Notes: generated from the sequence alone by a model not told the origin. Counted from the first letter of the stretch, positions 1-5,307 are shown. The stretch is DNA of 5,399 nucleotides from Ruminococcus sp. UBA3800 (GCA_002368715.1 DFEO01000022.1:1-5399); one strand, 5' to 3'. A program made the numbers and translations.

Positions 1-419
1 TCATTGGTGTAATGGCTCATGATATCGCCGCGCTGATTGGTATCAAAGTATCTGATCGGCAGCTTCTGCATATGCTCGAACATTTCTTTTCTGATCTTAT
101 CGAGCGCTCCCTGAGTGAACACTGCGAGCAGCTGATTATAAACAAAGGTCATTATCAGCGCCACGATATAGATGGCACCCAGGATATAAACGAATTTCAG
201 AGCCTTTGGAGCAGTGTATGACCAGCTCCAGCCCTTTTCTCTTGCTTTTTCTATAACAGCTATAACATTCTGCTGGAATATCGAAGGCAGAGCGCCAAGG
301 ATCGCATTCATTACGATAAGGAAGATAATGACCGGAAGCAGCCTTGGGAAGAAGCCGAACAGCATCTTCATAAGCCTTGCCACTGTGCCCTTCTGTTTTA
401 TATTGTTTTCAGGTCTCAT
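1..419 (-). CDS. ABC exporter half-transporter, N-terminal part (cut by window edge)
   Basis: Partial gene. The 139 visible residues begin MRPENNIKQKGTVARLMKML and form the start of a type IV (ABC-B-like) exporter membrane domain. Hydrophobic segments lie at about residues 24-49 and 75-98, followed by the conserved cytoplasmic loop around LPIRYFDTNQRGDIMSHYTN, which in this family follows TM2 and precedes TM3. The nucleotide-binding domain lies beyond the window. The ATG at 419-417 overlaps the stop of the upstream half-transporter (ATGA), and a strong GGGGAGG lies at 433-427, 7 bases before the start, so the two are very likely translationally coupled. It should be the partner that supplies the catalytically competent Walker B Glu and switch His which the upstream subunit lacks; those residues cannot be seen here. 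The substrate is unknown; families of this build export drugs, lipids or peptides. Confidence 0.93.
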   Translation of the reverse strand, partial: MRPENNIKQKGTVARLMKMLFGFFPRLLPVIIFLIVMNAILGALPSIFQQNVIAVIEKAREKGWSWSYTAPKALKFVYILGAIYIVALIMTFVYNQLLAVFTQGALDKIRKEMFEHMQKLPIRYFDTNQRGDIMSHYTN

Positions 420-2173
420 GACTGCACCTCCCCGTCCGGATCGCTGTCCTGTCGGTTCTGCGTATAGTAGACCTCCTGATAGATAGCATTGGTCTTCAAA
501 AGCTCCTCGCTGGTGCCGATAGCATCTATCCTTCCTGAATCCATAACGATGATCCTGTCAGCTTCTTCAACCGAGCCGGTTCTCTGAGCTATGATGATCT
601 TGGTCGTTTCGGGTATATATTCACGCATAGCCTTTCTGATAATGGAATCTGTCTTTGTATCGACAGCGGCAGTGCTGTCATCAAGGATAAGGATCTTAGG
701 CCTTTTCAGCAAAGCTCTTGCTATACAAAGTCTTTGCTTCTGGCCGCCCGAGACATTGGTACCGCCCTGCTCGATATAAGTATCATATCCGTCGGGCATA
801 AGGTCAATAAATTCATCCGCACAGGCAAGATGACATACCTCTTTTATCTCATCCAGGGTCGCATTCTTATCGCCCCAGCGTATATTATCGGCGATAGTTC
901 CCGAAAACAGAACGTTTTTCTGAAGCACCATTGCCACACTGTCACGAAGGGTCGTAAGGTCATATTCTCTGACATCCCTGCCACCGACCTTTACCGAACC
1001 CTCTGTCACATCGTACAGTCTTGGTATAAGCTGAACGAGGGACGACTTGGCAGAGCCGGTAGCACCGATAATACCTATCGTCTCGCCCGACTTGATGTGA
1101 AGGTCGATATGCTCGAGCACATTTTCCTCTGCTGAATCGGAATATCTGAAAACAACATCATTAAAGTCGATAGATCCGTCTGCCACCTCTTTAAGGCCGT
1201 TTTCCGGAGAAACGATGCTGCTCTTCTCATTAAGTGCCTCGCAGACACGCTGACACGACTCCTCGGAGAAGGTTATCATTACGAAGAGGAATGATACCAT
1301 CATAAGAGATGTCATGATCTGGAAACCATAGGTAAGCAGCGTCGAGAACTGGCCTATATCAAGGTCAGCTCCGCCTGAAGAGACAATGACCTTTGAACCG
1401 AAAGCAAGAACGAACAGCATAACAGCATAAATACAAAACTGCATCAGCGGTCCGTTGAGCGCAAGGATACGCTCAGCCTTGGTGAAAATAACTCTTATGT
1501 CTCCCGATGCTTTTTTGAACTTCTCGTTCTCATAGTCCTCCCTGACGTAGGACTTCACGACTCTGATACCCTTTATATTCTCCTCAACGCTGTTGTTGAG
1601 CTTGTCATACATAGGGAAACCTTTTCTGAATATCGGCAGAGCCAGTCTTCCGATAAAGATAAGGCCAAAGCCCAGGATAGGGATAACGAACAAAAAGATC
1701 ACTGCCATTTTTCCGCCCATAATGAAAGCCATTGTGAACGAAAAAATGAGATTGAGAGGAGCTCTTATGGCTGTTCTTATCACCATCATAAAAGCCATCT
1801 GGATATTCTGGATATCTGTTGTAAGCCTTGTTACAAGAGATGCGTTTGAAAACTTATCAATATTTGAAAATGAATACTTCTGGATATTCTTATAAACATC
1901 CGCCCTCAGATTCCTTGCAAAACCGGTGCTGGCCTTTGCGCAGTGGATACCGGCAAGATATCCGAAAAGAAGCGAAAACAAGGACAGCGCTATCAGCTTC
2001 CAGGCATATCCGAGAATTACAGACGTAGAACAGCCCTCTCTTATATCATTGACAAGAAGCGCTATGACAAAAGGTATGATCGCCTCAAGCAGCACCTCTC
2101 CTATGACAAAGACAGGGGTCAGTATTGTTGATCTTTTAAATTCCCGAATACTTCGGGAAAGCTGTTTTATCAT
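416..2173 (-). CDS. ABC exporter half-transporter with degenerate ATPase site (permease fused to ATP-binding domain)
   Basis: Complete 585-residue half-transporter, the usual length for a bacterial ABC-B exporter: six membrane segments (about 17-41, 52-75, 128-152, 154-176, 242-264, 277-301), then a nucleotide-binding domain from about 334. Visible motifs are A-loop Tyr344, Walker A GATGSAKSS (370-378, Lys376, with Ala375 in place of the usual Gly), Q-loop Gln418, signature VSGGQ (474-478), Walker B ILILDD (494-499) and D-loop AAVD (502-505). The catalytic Glu after Walker B is Asp499 and the switch His is Gln530 (IIAQR). In known heterodimeric exporters such as TM287/288, LmrCD and BmrCD these replacements mark the subunit carrying the degenerate site. 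This protein therefore probably works in the cytoplasmic membrane with the product of the overlapping downstream gene. The start is supported by GGGGGAG at 2185-2179, 5 bases upstream. Drug or lipid export is likely, but the substrate cannot be read from sequence. Confidence 0.96.
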   Translation of the reverse strand: MIKQLSRSIREFKRSTILTPVFVIGEVLLEAIIPFVIALLVNDIREGCSTSVILGYAWKLIALSLFSLLFGYLAGIHCAKASTGFARNLRADVYKNIQKYSFSNIDKFSNASLVTRLTTDIQNIQMAFMMVIRTAIRAPLNLIFSFTMAFIMGGKMAVIFLFVIPILGFGLIFIGRLALPIFRKGFPMYDKLNNSVEENIKGIRVVKSYVREDYENEKFKKASGDIRVIFTKAERILALNGPLMQFCIYAVMLFVLAFGSKVIVSSGGADLDIGQFSTLLTYGFQIMTSLMMVSFLFVMITFSEESCQRVCEALNEKSSIVSPENGLKEVADGSIDFNDVVFRYSDSAEENVLEHIDLHIKSGETIGIIGATGSAKSSLVQLIPRLYDVTEGSVKVGGRDVREYDLTTLRDSVAMVLQKNVLFSGTIADNIRWGDKNATLDEIKEVCHLACADEFIDLMPDGYDTYIEQGGTNVSGGQKQRLCIARALLKRPKILILDDSTAAVDTKTDSIIRKAMREYIPETTKIIIAQRTGSVEEADRIIVMDSGRIDAIGTSEELLKTNAIYQEVYYTQNRQDSDPDGEVQS

Positions 2174-2211
2174 CTTATCTCCCCCATTTTTTTATATTAT
2201 TCCTTCATATC

Positions 2212-2239
2212 ATTATATCATAAAATAAACAAATGTCAA
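2212..2239 (-). promoter_or_regulatory. Strong sigma-A promoter of the ABC exporter pair
   Basis: On the minus strand a perfect TTGACA (2239-2234) is followed, after a 16-base spacer, by a perfect TATAAT (2217-2212) preceded by the extended -10 TGa. Transcription should start near 2205, giving a leader of about 30 bases before the ATG at 2173. ATATCA occurs twice in tandem on the plus strand (2207-2212 and 2215-2220), overlapping the -10 and the bases just after it, which could be a binding site. Confidence 0.88.
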
Positions 2240-2336
2240 CAAATCATATTTTCATTTTACATTCCTATCCAAATCTTTTAACAACTATCACAGCATTTTC
2301 ATACATTTTTGAACCCTTCGGAGAACTTTGGCATAC

Positions 2337-2447
2337 TATATAAATGCACCGCTCGATGCAGTGCTTGATATAGATCGCAGCAGCACCGCTATTTGCGGTG
2401 CCCGGCTGCCCTCTGAGCCGCACTGCTGCCGGATTTTTATTTATATA
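2337..2447. other. 111-bp structured inverted-repeat element, function unknown
   Basis: A GC-rich block in an AT-rich gap, bounded by a perfect 9-bp inverted repeat, TATATAAAT (2337-2345) and ATTTATATA (2439-2447). Inside are further complementary arms: 2346-2352 with 2358-2364 (one mismatch), GCAGCAG 2377-2383 with CTGCTGC 2423-2429, GCACCGC 2383-2389 with GCGGTGC 2395-2401, and CGGCT 2403-2407 with AGCCG 2416-2420. These nest without conflict apart from one shared base (2383), giving a closed multibranch fold. The word GCACCGCT occurs at 2346-2353 and 2383-2390. It lies downstream of the abrB terminator and upstream of the ABC promoter, and no good promoter is visible for either strand. It could be a miniature palindromic mobile element or a structured RNA; no known family was recognised. 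A 63-codon reading frame crosses it but looks spurious. Confidence 0.5.
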
Positions 2448-2470
2448 ACACTTCAAAAAGCTGCATAAGA

Positions 2471-2500
2471 AAAAGGCCTCTGCCGATCGGCAAAGACCTT
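2471..2500 (-). terminator. Rho-independent terminator of the abrB-like gene
   Basis: On the minus strand a 12-bp stem (AAGGTCTTTGCC with GGCAGAGGCCTT, loop GATC, arms at 2500-2489 and 2484-2473) runs into a T-rich tract at 2474-2470. Two of the pairs are G-U in the minus-strand RNA and would be A-C mismatches in a plus-strand RNA, so the hairpin is built for minus-strand transcripts. It lies 14 bases after the abrB stop codon. Confidence 0.88.
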
Positions 2501-2513
2501 GGTCATCTTAATA

Positions 2514-2756
2514 TCACTTACCTTTTAAATCGTTAAGGCAATCAGCACATATTGATCTGTCTTTATACTCTACTACTTGATCAGAGCTGCCGCAAAAAAT
2601 ACAAGTCCTCTGAAACTTCTTGAGTACGATGCTGTCATCTTCAGTATAGATCTCAACCGCATCTCCTATTTTAAGCTCGAATGTTCTTCTGAGCTCAATA
2701 GGGAGCACTATCCTGCCAAGTCCATCTACCTTTCTTACTATACCTGTCGATTTCAT
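2514..2756 (-). CDS. AbrB/SpoVT-family transcription regulator with C-terminal zinc ribbon
   Basis: An 80-residue DNA-binding protein. Residues 1-48 (MKSTGIVRKVDGLGRIVLPIELR onward) are a classic AbrB/MazE/SpoVT swapped-hairpin domain, with the conserved R-x-V-D-x-L-G-R-I-V-L-P core at 8-19. The family binds AT-rich DNA as dimers or tetramers and, in Bacillus, controls the transition into stationary phase and sporulation. In place of the AbrB C-terminal multimerisation domain there is a short treble-clef-like tail with Cys52, Cys55, Cys70 and Cys73, spaced CxxC...CxxC, which should bind zinc. I recall this variant as common in Clostridia. The start is set by AAGGGA at 2770-2765, 8 bases before the ATG. 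The gene has its own promoter and terminator, so it is monocistronic. Targets are unknown; the flanking ABC and cotJ operons and its own promoter are plausible. It should not be called abrB itself without further evidence. Confidence 0.93.
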   Translation of the reverse strand: MKSTGIVRKVDGLGRIVLPIELRRTFELKIGDAVEIYTEDDSIVLKKFQRTCIFCGSSDQVVEYKDRSICADCLNDLKGK

Positions 2757-2815
2757 AGTAACAATCCCTTCTGGAAAAAAAGTCTCACACGCAGATTCCT
2801 AAACTCTGCCCCTAC

Positions 2816-2844
2816 ATTATATCAAACATGATATCTATTGTCAA
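2816..2844 (-). promoter_or_regulatory. Strong sigma-A promoter of the abrB-like gene with overlapping inverted repeat
   Basis: On the minus strand a perfect TTGACA (2844-2839) and a perfect TATAAT (2821-2816) are 17 bases apart, and the -10 has the extended TGa form. The expected start is near 2809, giving a leader of about 50 bases. The perfect inverted repeat ATATCA-AACA-TGATAT (2819-2834) overlaps the -10 and the spacer, a position where a bound repressor would block RNA polymerase. The 10-mer TGATATAATG is identical to that of the ABC promoter. Confidence 0.9.
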
Positions 2845-3058
2845 CATATTTCACTAAAATTTAATAATTATAATTGTCATATATTACCAAGTTTTAGGGC
2901 GCTTTTGGTATTTAGAAAAAGCTAAGATGTTTCGCTGTTCATAGTTTGTTATCATTTGAAATGTCATATCATTCCAATTCTTGATTTGTTGGTTTTATCA
3001 GCTGTAACAGGGCGTGAGGGTTTTGCATAGTATGAGATACGGATCCGCAATAATAGAT
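2845..3058. other. AT-rich divergent intergenic region between abrB-like gene and cotJ operon
   Basis: About 215 bases without a supportable gene separate the abrB promoter from the cotJA ribosome binding site. The left half is very AT-rich (around 2853-2885). The 9-mer CATATCATT at 2965-2973 also occurs at the ABC promoter (2206-2214). CGGATCCG at 3040-3047 is a small palindrome. No consensus sigma-A promoter facing cotJA was seen, in keeping with control by a sporulation sigma factor. Confidence 0.5.
3007..3034 (+). promoter_or_regulatory. Possible sporulation sigma (sigma-E/K-like) promoter of cotJABC
   Basis: CATAGTAT (3026-3033) resembles the -10 of sigma-E (CATACAnT) and, with the next base, that of sigma-K (CATAnnnTA). 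AC at 3007-3008 sits 17 bases upstream, where the short sigma-K -35 is expected; no clear sigma-E -35 is visible. In B. subtilis the cotJ operon is transcribed by sigma-E. The match is short and AT-biased, so it is a guess made likelier by location, about 40 bases before the start codon. Confidence 0.25.
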
Positions 3059-3064
3059 AAGGAG
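3059..3064 (+). promoter_or_regulatory. Ribosome binding site that fixes the TTG start of cotJA
   Basis: AAGGAG lies 8 bases before the TTG at 3073. The in-frame GTG at 3064 overlaps the last base of this site, leaving no spacing, so TTG is the better start and GTG is unlikely. Confidence 0.75.
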
Positions 3065-3072
3065 TGAAGCGC

Positions 3073-3300
3073 TTGAAAAACAGCGAAGGATCATTCCTCG
3101 GGTTGATCCTCGGGGAGGAAGATAAATGCACCGCTTTTGGAAAACTGCCGGAGCAGATGCCTGTGGCTATGGCCTATGTACCCTATCAGCCATGGTCTGA
3201 GCCATATGAAGACGATGTGGGACTGAAACGGGGAACAGTGTTTGCCTGCCTTGATAAGCCCTTTATCGGAGAGGAGGCTGTCAGAAATGGCAATGCTTAG
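3073..3300 (+). CDS. cotJA: Spore coat-associated protein CotJA
   Basis: A small protein of 75 residues from the TTG at 3073, first gene of the cotJ operon. It carries the CotJA pattern: MPVAMAYVPYQPWSEPYE in the middle, then GLKRGTVFACLDKPF near the C-terminus. In B. subtilis CotJA is an inner spore-coat component that depends on and interacts with CotJC; its biochemical function is not established. The start is chosen as TTG because the AAGGAG at 3059-3064 is correctly spaced for it. The stop overlaps cotJB by 14 bases, which suggests coupled translation. No signal peptide or membrane segment is seen, as expected for a protein made in the mother cell and assembled onto the forespore. Confidence 0.92.
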   Translation: MKNSEGSFLGLILGEEDKCTAFGKLPEQMPVAMAYVPYQPWSEPYEDDVGLKRGTVFACLDKPFIGEEAVRNGNA

Positions 3301-3550
3301 CGAAAAAGAAAAACTGATGCTGAAGATCCAGAGTGCGAGCTTTGCGATGAAGGAAGCGGAGCTTTTTCTTGACACTCACCCTACCTGCCGTGAGGGTATC
3401 GAGTATTTTAAAAAGCATAAGGAGCTCTGTGATAAGCTGAAGGCCGAGTATGCAGAAAAATACGGTCTTATCACTACCGACCAGCAGACAGGCGAAAAGA
3501 AATGGAACTGGGTGACCAGCCCGTTTCCCTGGGAAAGGAGCATTGACTGA
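3287..3550 (+). CDS. cotJB: Spore coat protein CotJB
   Basis: An 87-residue protein beginning MAMLSEKEK. It is mostly helical, with the family hallmarks LDTHP (28-32), Y-AEKYG-LIT in the middle (55-63) and the tryptophan-rich tail KWNWVTSPFPWE (72-83). It belongs to the CotJB family, made with CotJA and CotJC and needed for normal spore-coat composition in Bacillus; no enzymatic role is known. The ATG at 3287 follows AGGAGG (3272-3277) by 9 bases. An upstream in-frame ATG at 3242 lies within cotJA without its own site and is rejected. It overlaps cotJA by 14 bases, and its TGA shares one base with the ATG of cotJC (TGATG), so the three genes are tightly coupled. Confidence 0.94.
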   Translation: MAMLSEKEKLMLKIQSASFAMKEAELFLDTHPTCREGIEYFKKHKELCDKLKAEYAEKYGLITTDQQTGEKKWNWVTSPFPWERSID

Positions 3551-4146
3551 TGTGGCAATATGAAAAGAAGCTTCAGTACCCTGTTAAGATCAAGGAACCG
3601 AACCCTGCGCTTGCAAAGATCATAGTGTCTCAGCTTGGCGGTCCTGACGGGGAGCTCGGAGCAGCGCTCAGGTATCTTGACCAGAGATACAGTGCTCCGA
3701 CCCGTGAGGTCCAGGCTATCCTCAACGATATCGGCACCGAGGAGCTTTCTCATATGGAGATGATAGGCACTATCCTCTATCAGCTGACAAGAGATCTCTC
3801 GATCAAGGAAATAAAGGAAAGCGGATTTGACACCTATTTTGTAGATCACACGACCGCCGTTTATCCGATCGCAGCTTCAGGTGTCCCTTTCAGCGCCGAA
3901 TATTTCCAGTCGAAGGGAGATCCGCTGACAGACCTGCACGAGGATCTTGCCGCCGAGCAGAAAGCAAGAACGACCTACGACAATATCCTTAGACTGACAG
4001 ATGACCCTGATGTGAGAGACCCGATAAAGTTTCTGCGTGAACGTGAGATAGTTCATTATCAGCGTTTCGGTGAAGCTCTCCGGCTGACGCAGGATATGCT
4101 CGATTCCAGGAACTTTTACGCTTTTAACCCAAGCTTTGATAAATAA
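3550..4146 (+). CDS. cotJC: Spore coat protein CotJC, manganese catalase family
   Basis: A 198-residue ferritin-like four-helix protein of the manganese catalase family, which breaks hydrogen peroxide into water and oxygen at a dinuclear manganese centre. All five expected metal ligands can be placed by pattern: Glu35 (PDGELGA), Glu65 and His68 (EELSH), Glu136 (LAAEQKAR) and His169 with the preceding Glu166 (EREIVHY). The short length is normal for the CotJC branch; longer manganese catalases carry a C-terminal extension. CotJC is a spore-coat component in Bacillus, and related coat catalases in Clostridioides are thought to protect spores. AAAGGAG at 3534-3540 lies 9 bases before the ATG. 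It is the last gene of the operon, followed by a terminator. The intact ligand set suggests a working enzyme; activity is inferred. Confidence 0.95.
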   Translation: MWQYEKKLQYPVKIKEPNPALAKIIVSQLGGPDGELGAALRYLDQRYSAPTREVQAILNDIGTEELSHMEMIGTILYQLTRDLSIKEIKESGFDTYFVDHTTAVYPIAASGVPFSAEYFQSKGDPLTDLHEDLAAEQKARTTYDNILRLTDDPDVRDPIKFLREREIVHYQRFGEALRLTQDMLDSRNFYAFNPSFDK

Positions 4147-4156
4147 GCTGTAAATA

Positions 4157-4195
4157 ACGGTATGACTCGCTTTGTCGGGTCATACCGTGTTTTTC
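4157..4195 (+). terminator. Rho-independent terminator of cotJABC
   Basis: A perfect 10-bp stem, ACGGTATGAC (4157-4166) with GTCATACCGT (4179-4188), can be extended inward by three pairs including one G-U. It is followed by TTTTT at 4191-4195 and begins 10 bases after the cotJC stop. Confidence 0.9.
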
Positions 4196-4343
4196 TGATA
4201 ATCAGGCATTTCTTTGATGCACCACGCAGATCGGTTTTCATAAGCTGTAAGTTTTATTCTATCTTTATTCATTGTTAATAGTGATACATCAAAATAGTCT
4301 GGAATTCTCATAATTGATACCTGTGTGAACTCACAAAAGATTC

Positions 4344-4372
4344 TTTACAAAGTTGGTGATGTGTGGTATAAT
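4344..4372 (+). promoter_or_regulatory. Sigma-A promoter with extended -10 for the DUF1653 operon
   Basis: TTTACA (4344-4349, five of six matches) and a perfect TATAAT (4367-4372) are 17 bases apart, with TGG immediately before the -10 giving the extended form. The start site should fall near 4379, almost at the ribosome binding site, so the leader is only about 15 bases. The palindrome TGTGA-AC-TCACA (4324-4335) lies 8 bases upstream of the -35 and might bind a regulator. The rest of the 4196-4343 gap shows nothing else. Confidence 0.85.
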
Positions 4373-4379
4373 GGTGATA

Positions 4380-4385
4380 AAGGAG
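4380..4385 (+). promoter_or_regulatory. Ribosome binding site that fixes the start of the DUF1653 gene
   Basis: AAGGAG lies 8 bases before the ATG at 4394. A longer in-frame reading from the GTG at 4325 would place the promoter inside the coding region and has no such site. Confidence 0.85.
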
Positions 4386-4393
4386 CTGAGTTT

Positions 4394-4624
4394 ATGACAT
4401 ATGAACAGGCACTCAAGGAGATACCCGCCGGAAAATATCGCCATTATAAAGGTAATGAGTATGAAGTGATCGCAATTTCAAGACATTCTGAAACACTCGA
4501 GCCTATGGTGGTGTATAAATCGCTTTACGGCGACCATGGGATCTGGGTAAGACCTGCATATATGTGGAACGAAACTGTGGATGATAAGAATACACCAAGG
4601 TTTGCGCTTATCGCACGGGAGTAA
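4394..4624 (+). CDS. DUF1653 domain protein
   Basis: A 76-residue soluble protein almost entirely made of a DUF1653 domain. The family pattern is plain: P-x-G-x-Y-x-H-Y-K-G (11-20), YEVI (23-26), RHSETLEPMVVY (30-41), LYG (44-46), WVRP (51-54) and RF near the end (69-70). The family is widespread in bacteria as a stand-alone small protein or as a domain attached to others; no biochemical function is established that I know of. There is no signal peptide or membrane segment. It is the first gene of a two-gene unit, its stop lying 5 bases before the next start, so the two are cotranscribed and perhaps functionally linked, though DUF1653 genes occur in many contexts. Confidence 0.9.
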   Translation: MTYEQALKEIPAGKYRHYKGNEYEVIAISRHSETLEPMVVYKSLYGDHGIWVRPAYMWNETVDDKNTPRFALIARE

Positions 4625-4629
4625 TACTT

Positions 4630-5271
4630 ATGAAAAAACATCAGGAGATCAAAAGGCTTATAATCTATACTATCGTCATAGTATTGTTTTCTTTTGCCGT
4701 AACGACCTTTTTCAACCCTTATGAAACTCACCGCTCTATACCGGGGATCCCGGACCCTGTGCAGACAGAGACCGAGGGTTCCGAGAACTTTACGCTTGAC
4801 GGTTATAATATCGACATCTATTATCTTTATGAATATGATATAGAGGGGCTTGTGGTAAGCACGAACCGTCACTACTGGTTCGGGATAGACAACGAGCTTT
4901 CTCCTGTGGATGCGGCTATCGCATGGGGACCTGCGGCAGAGCTTAACAATAAGGTGGACTTTCACTGGGGGCAGACCGGGCGCTATTATCATTTCAGAGT
5001 ATCGGGAGATGATATGAATATTATCGGTGACCTTTCCGAGATATCCTGCTCGTCATCAAACAATCACCTCGTGCCTTCAGATTCAAAAACACGCTCTCAG
5101 GTCAAAAAGATCAGGACAGGCGATCATATCAAGATAAAAGGGTATCTTGTAAACATCGACGGACTGGACGAGGACGGCAAGAGCTTCTACTGGGATTCGA
5201 GCACAACAAGAGACGACACAGGCGACGGTGCCTGCGAGCTGATCTATGTTACGGATGTTCAGTGGCTGTAA
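4630..5271 (+). CDS. Membrane-anchored conserved protein of unknown function
   Basis: A 213-residue protein with a short basic N-terminus (MKKHQEIKRL), one hydrophobic segment at about 10-28 and then a soluble region, so it is probably anchored in the membrane with the body outside. No lipobox is seen. The outer part has several aromatic-rich stretches, WG at 99-100, SNNHL at 143-147, GDHIKIKGYLVNI (164-176) and a C-terminal block SSTTRDDTGDGACELIYV (190-207). I recall GD-x-I-x-I-x-GYLV and R-x-DTG-x-GACE blocks from uncharacterised proteins in distant bacteria, so this looks like a widespread unnamed family; that is memory, not a search result. The only two cysteines, Cys140 and Cys202, could form a disulfide. 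GGGAG at 4617-4621 lies 8 bases before the ATG. It is cotranscribed with the DUF1653 gene. No function is assigned. Confidence 0.88.
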   Translation: MKKHQEIKRLIIYTIVIVLFSFAVTTFFNPYETHRSIPGIPDPVQTETEGSENFTLDGYNIDIYYLYEYDIEGLVVSTNRHYWFGIDNELSPVDAAIAWGPAAELNNKVDFHWGQTGRYYHFRVSGDDMNIIGDLSEISCSSSNNHLVPSDSKTRSQVKKIRTGDHIKIKGYLVNIDGLDEDGKSFYWDSSTTRDDTGDGACELIYVTDVQWL

Positions 5272-5306
5272 AAAAGCGGTATGTTATATGGCATACCGCT
5301 TTTTTT
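5271..5306 (+). terminator. Rho-independent terminator after the membrane-protein gene
   Basis: AGCGGTATG (5275-5283) pairs with CATACCGCT (5292-5300) around an 8-base loop, followed by seven T residues (5300-5306). A run of A before the stem means it could also stop transcription from the right on the minus strand. The inner stem GGTATG/CATACC also occurs in the cotJ terminator. Confidence 0.92.
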
Positions 5307-5307
5307 A

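Noticed and set aside
734..1135. 133-codon plus-strand frame inside the ABC transporter gene
   Set aside because: Lies opposite conserved ATP-binding motifs; the coding signal belongs to the minus strand.
2337..2447. tRNA or known riboswitch in the structured block
   Set aside because: The nested stems look cloverleaf-like, but arm sizes, anticodon and T-loop sequences of a tRNA are absent, no riboswitch core was recognised, and it is not placed in the leader of either neighbouring transcript.
2265..2456. 63-codon minus-strand reading frame across the structured element
   Set aside because: It starts with TTG without a ribosome binding site, crosses the folded element and has a composition unlike a protein; it is better explained as a by-product of the GC-rich repeat.
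2901..2922. Hairpin GCTTTT/AAAAGC in the divergent region as a terminator or RNA
   Set aside because: Only six mostly A-T pairs with a 10-base loop and no T tract; expected by chance in AT-rich DNA.
3242..3286. N-terminal extension of cotJB
   Set aside because: The CotJB family starts near MAMLSEKEK, and AGGAGG at 3272-3277 serves the ATG at 3287.
3376..3849. 157-codon minus-strand frame opposite cotJB and cotJC
   Set aside because: Antisense to two well-recognised genes, with no ribosome binding site and no recognisable family.
4325..4393. N-terminal extension of the DUF1653 gene from a GTG
   Set aside because: It would contain the -35 and -10 boxes and lacks a ribosome binding site; the ATG at 4394 is well spaced from AAGGAG.
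4525..4992. 155-codon minus-strand frame opposite the DUF1653 and membrane-protein genes
   Set aside because: Shadow of the sense genes, which have proper ribosome binding sites, promoter and terminator.
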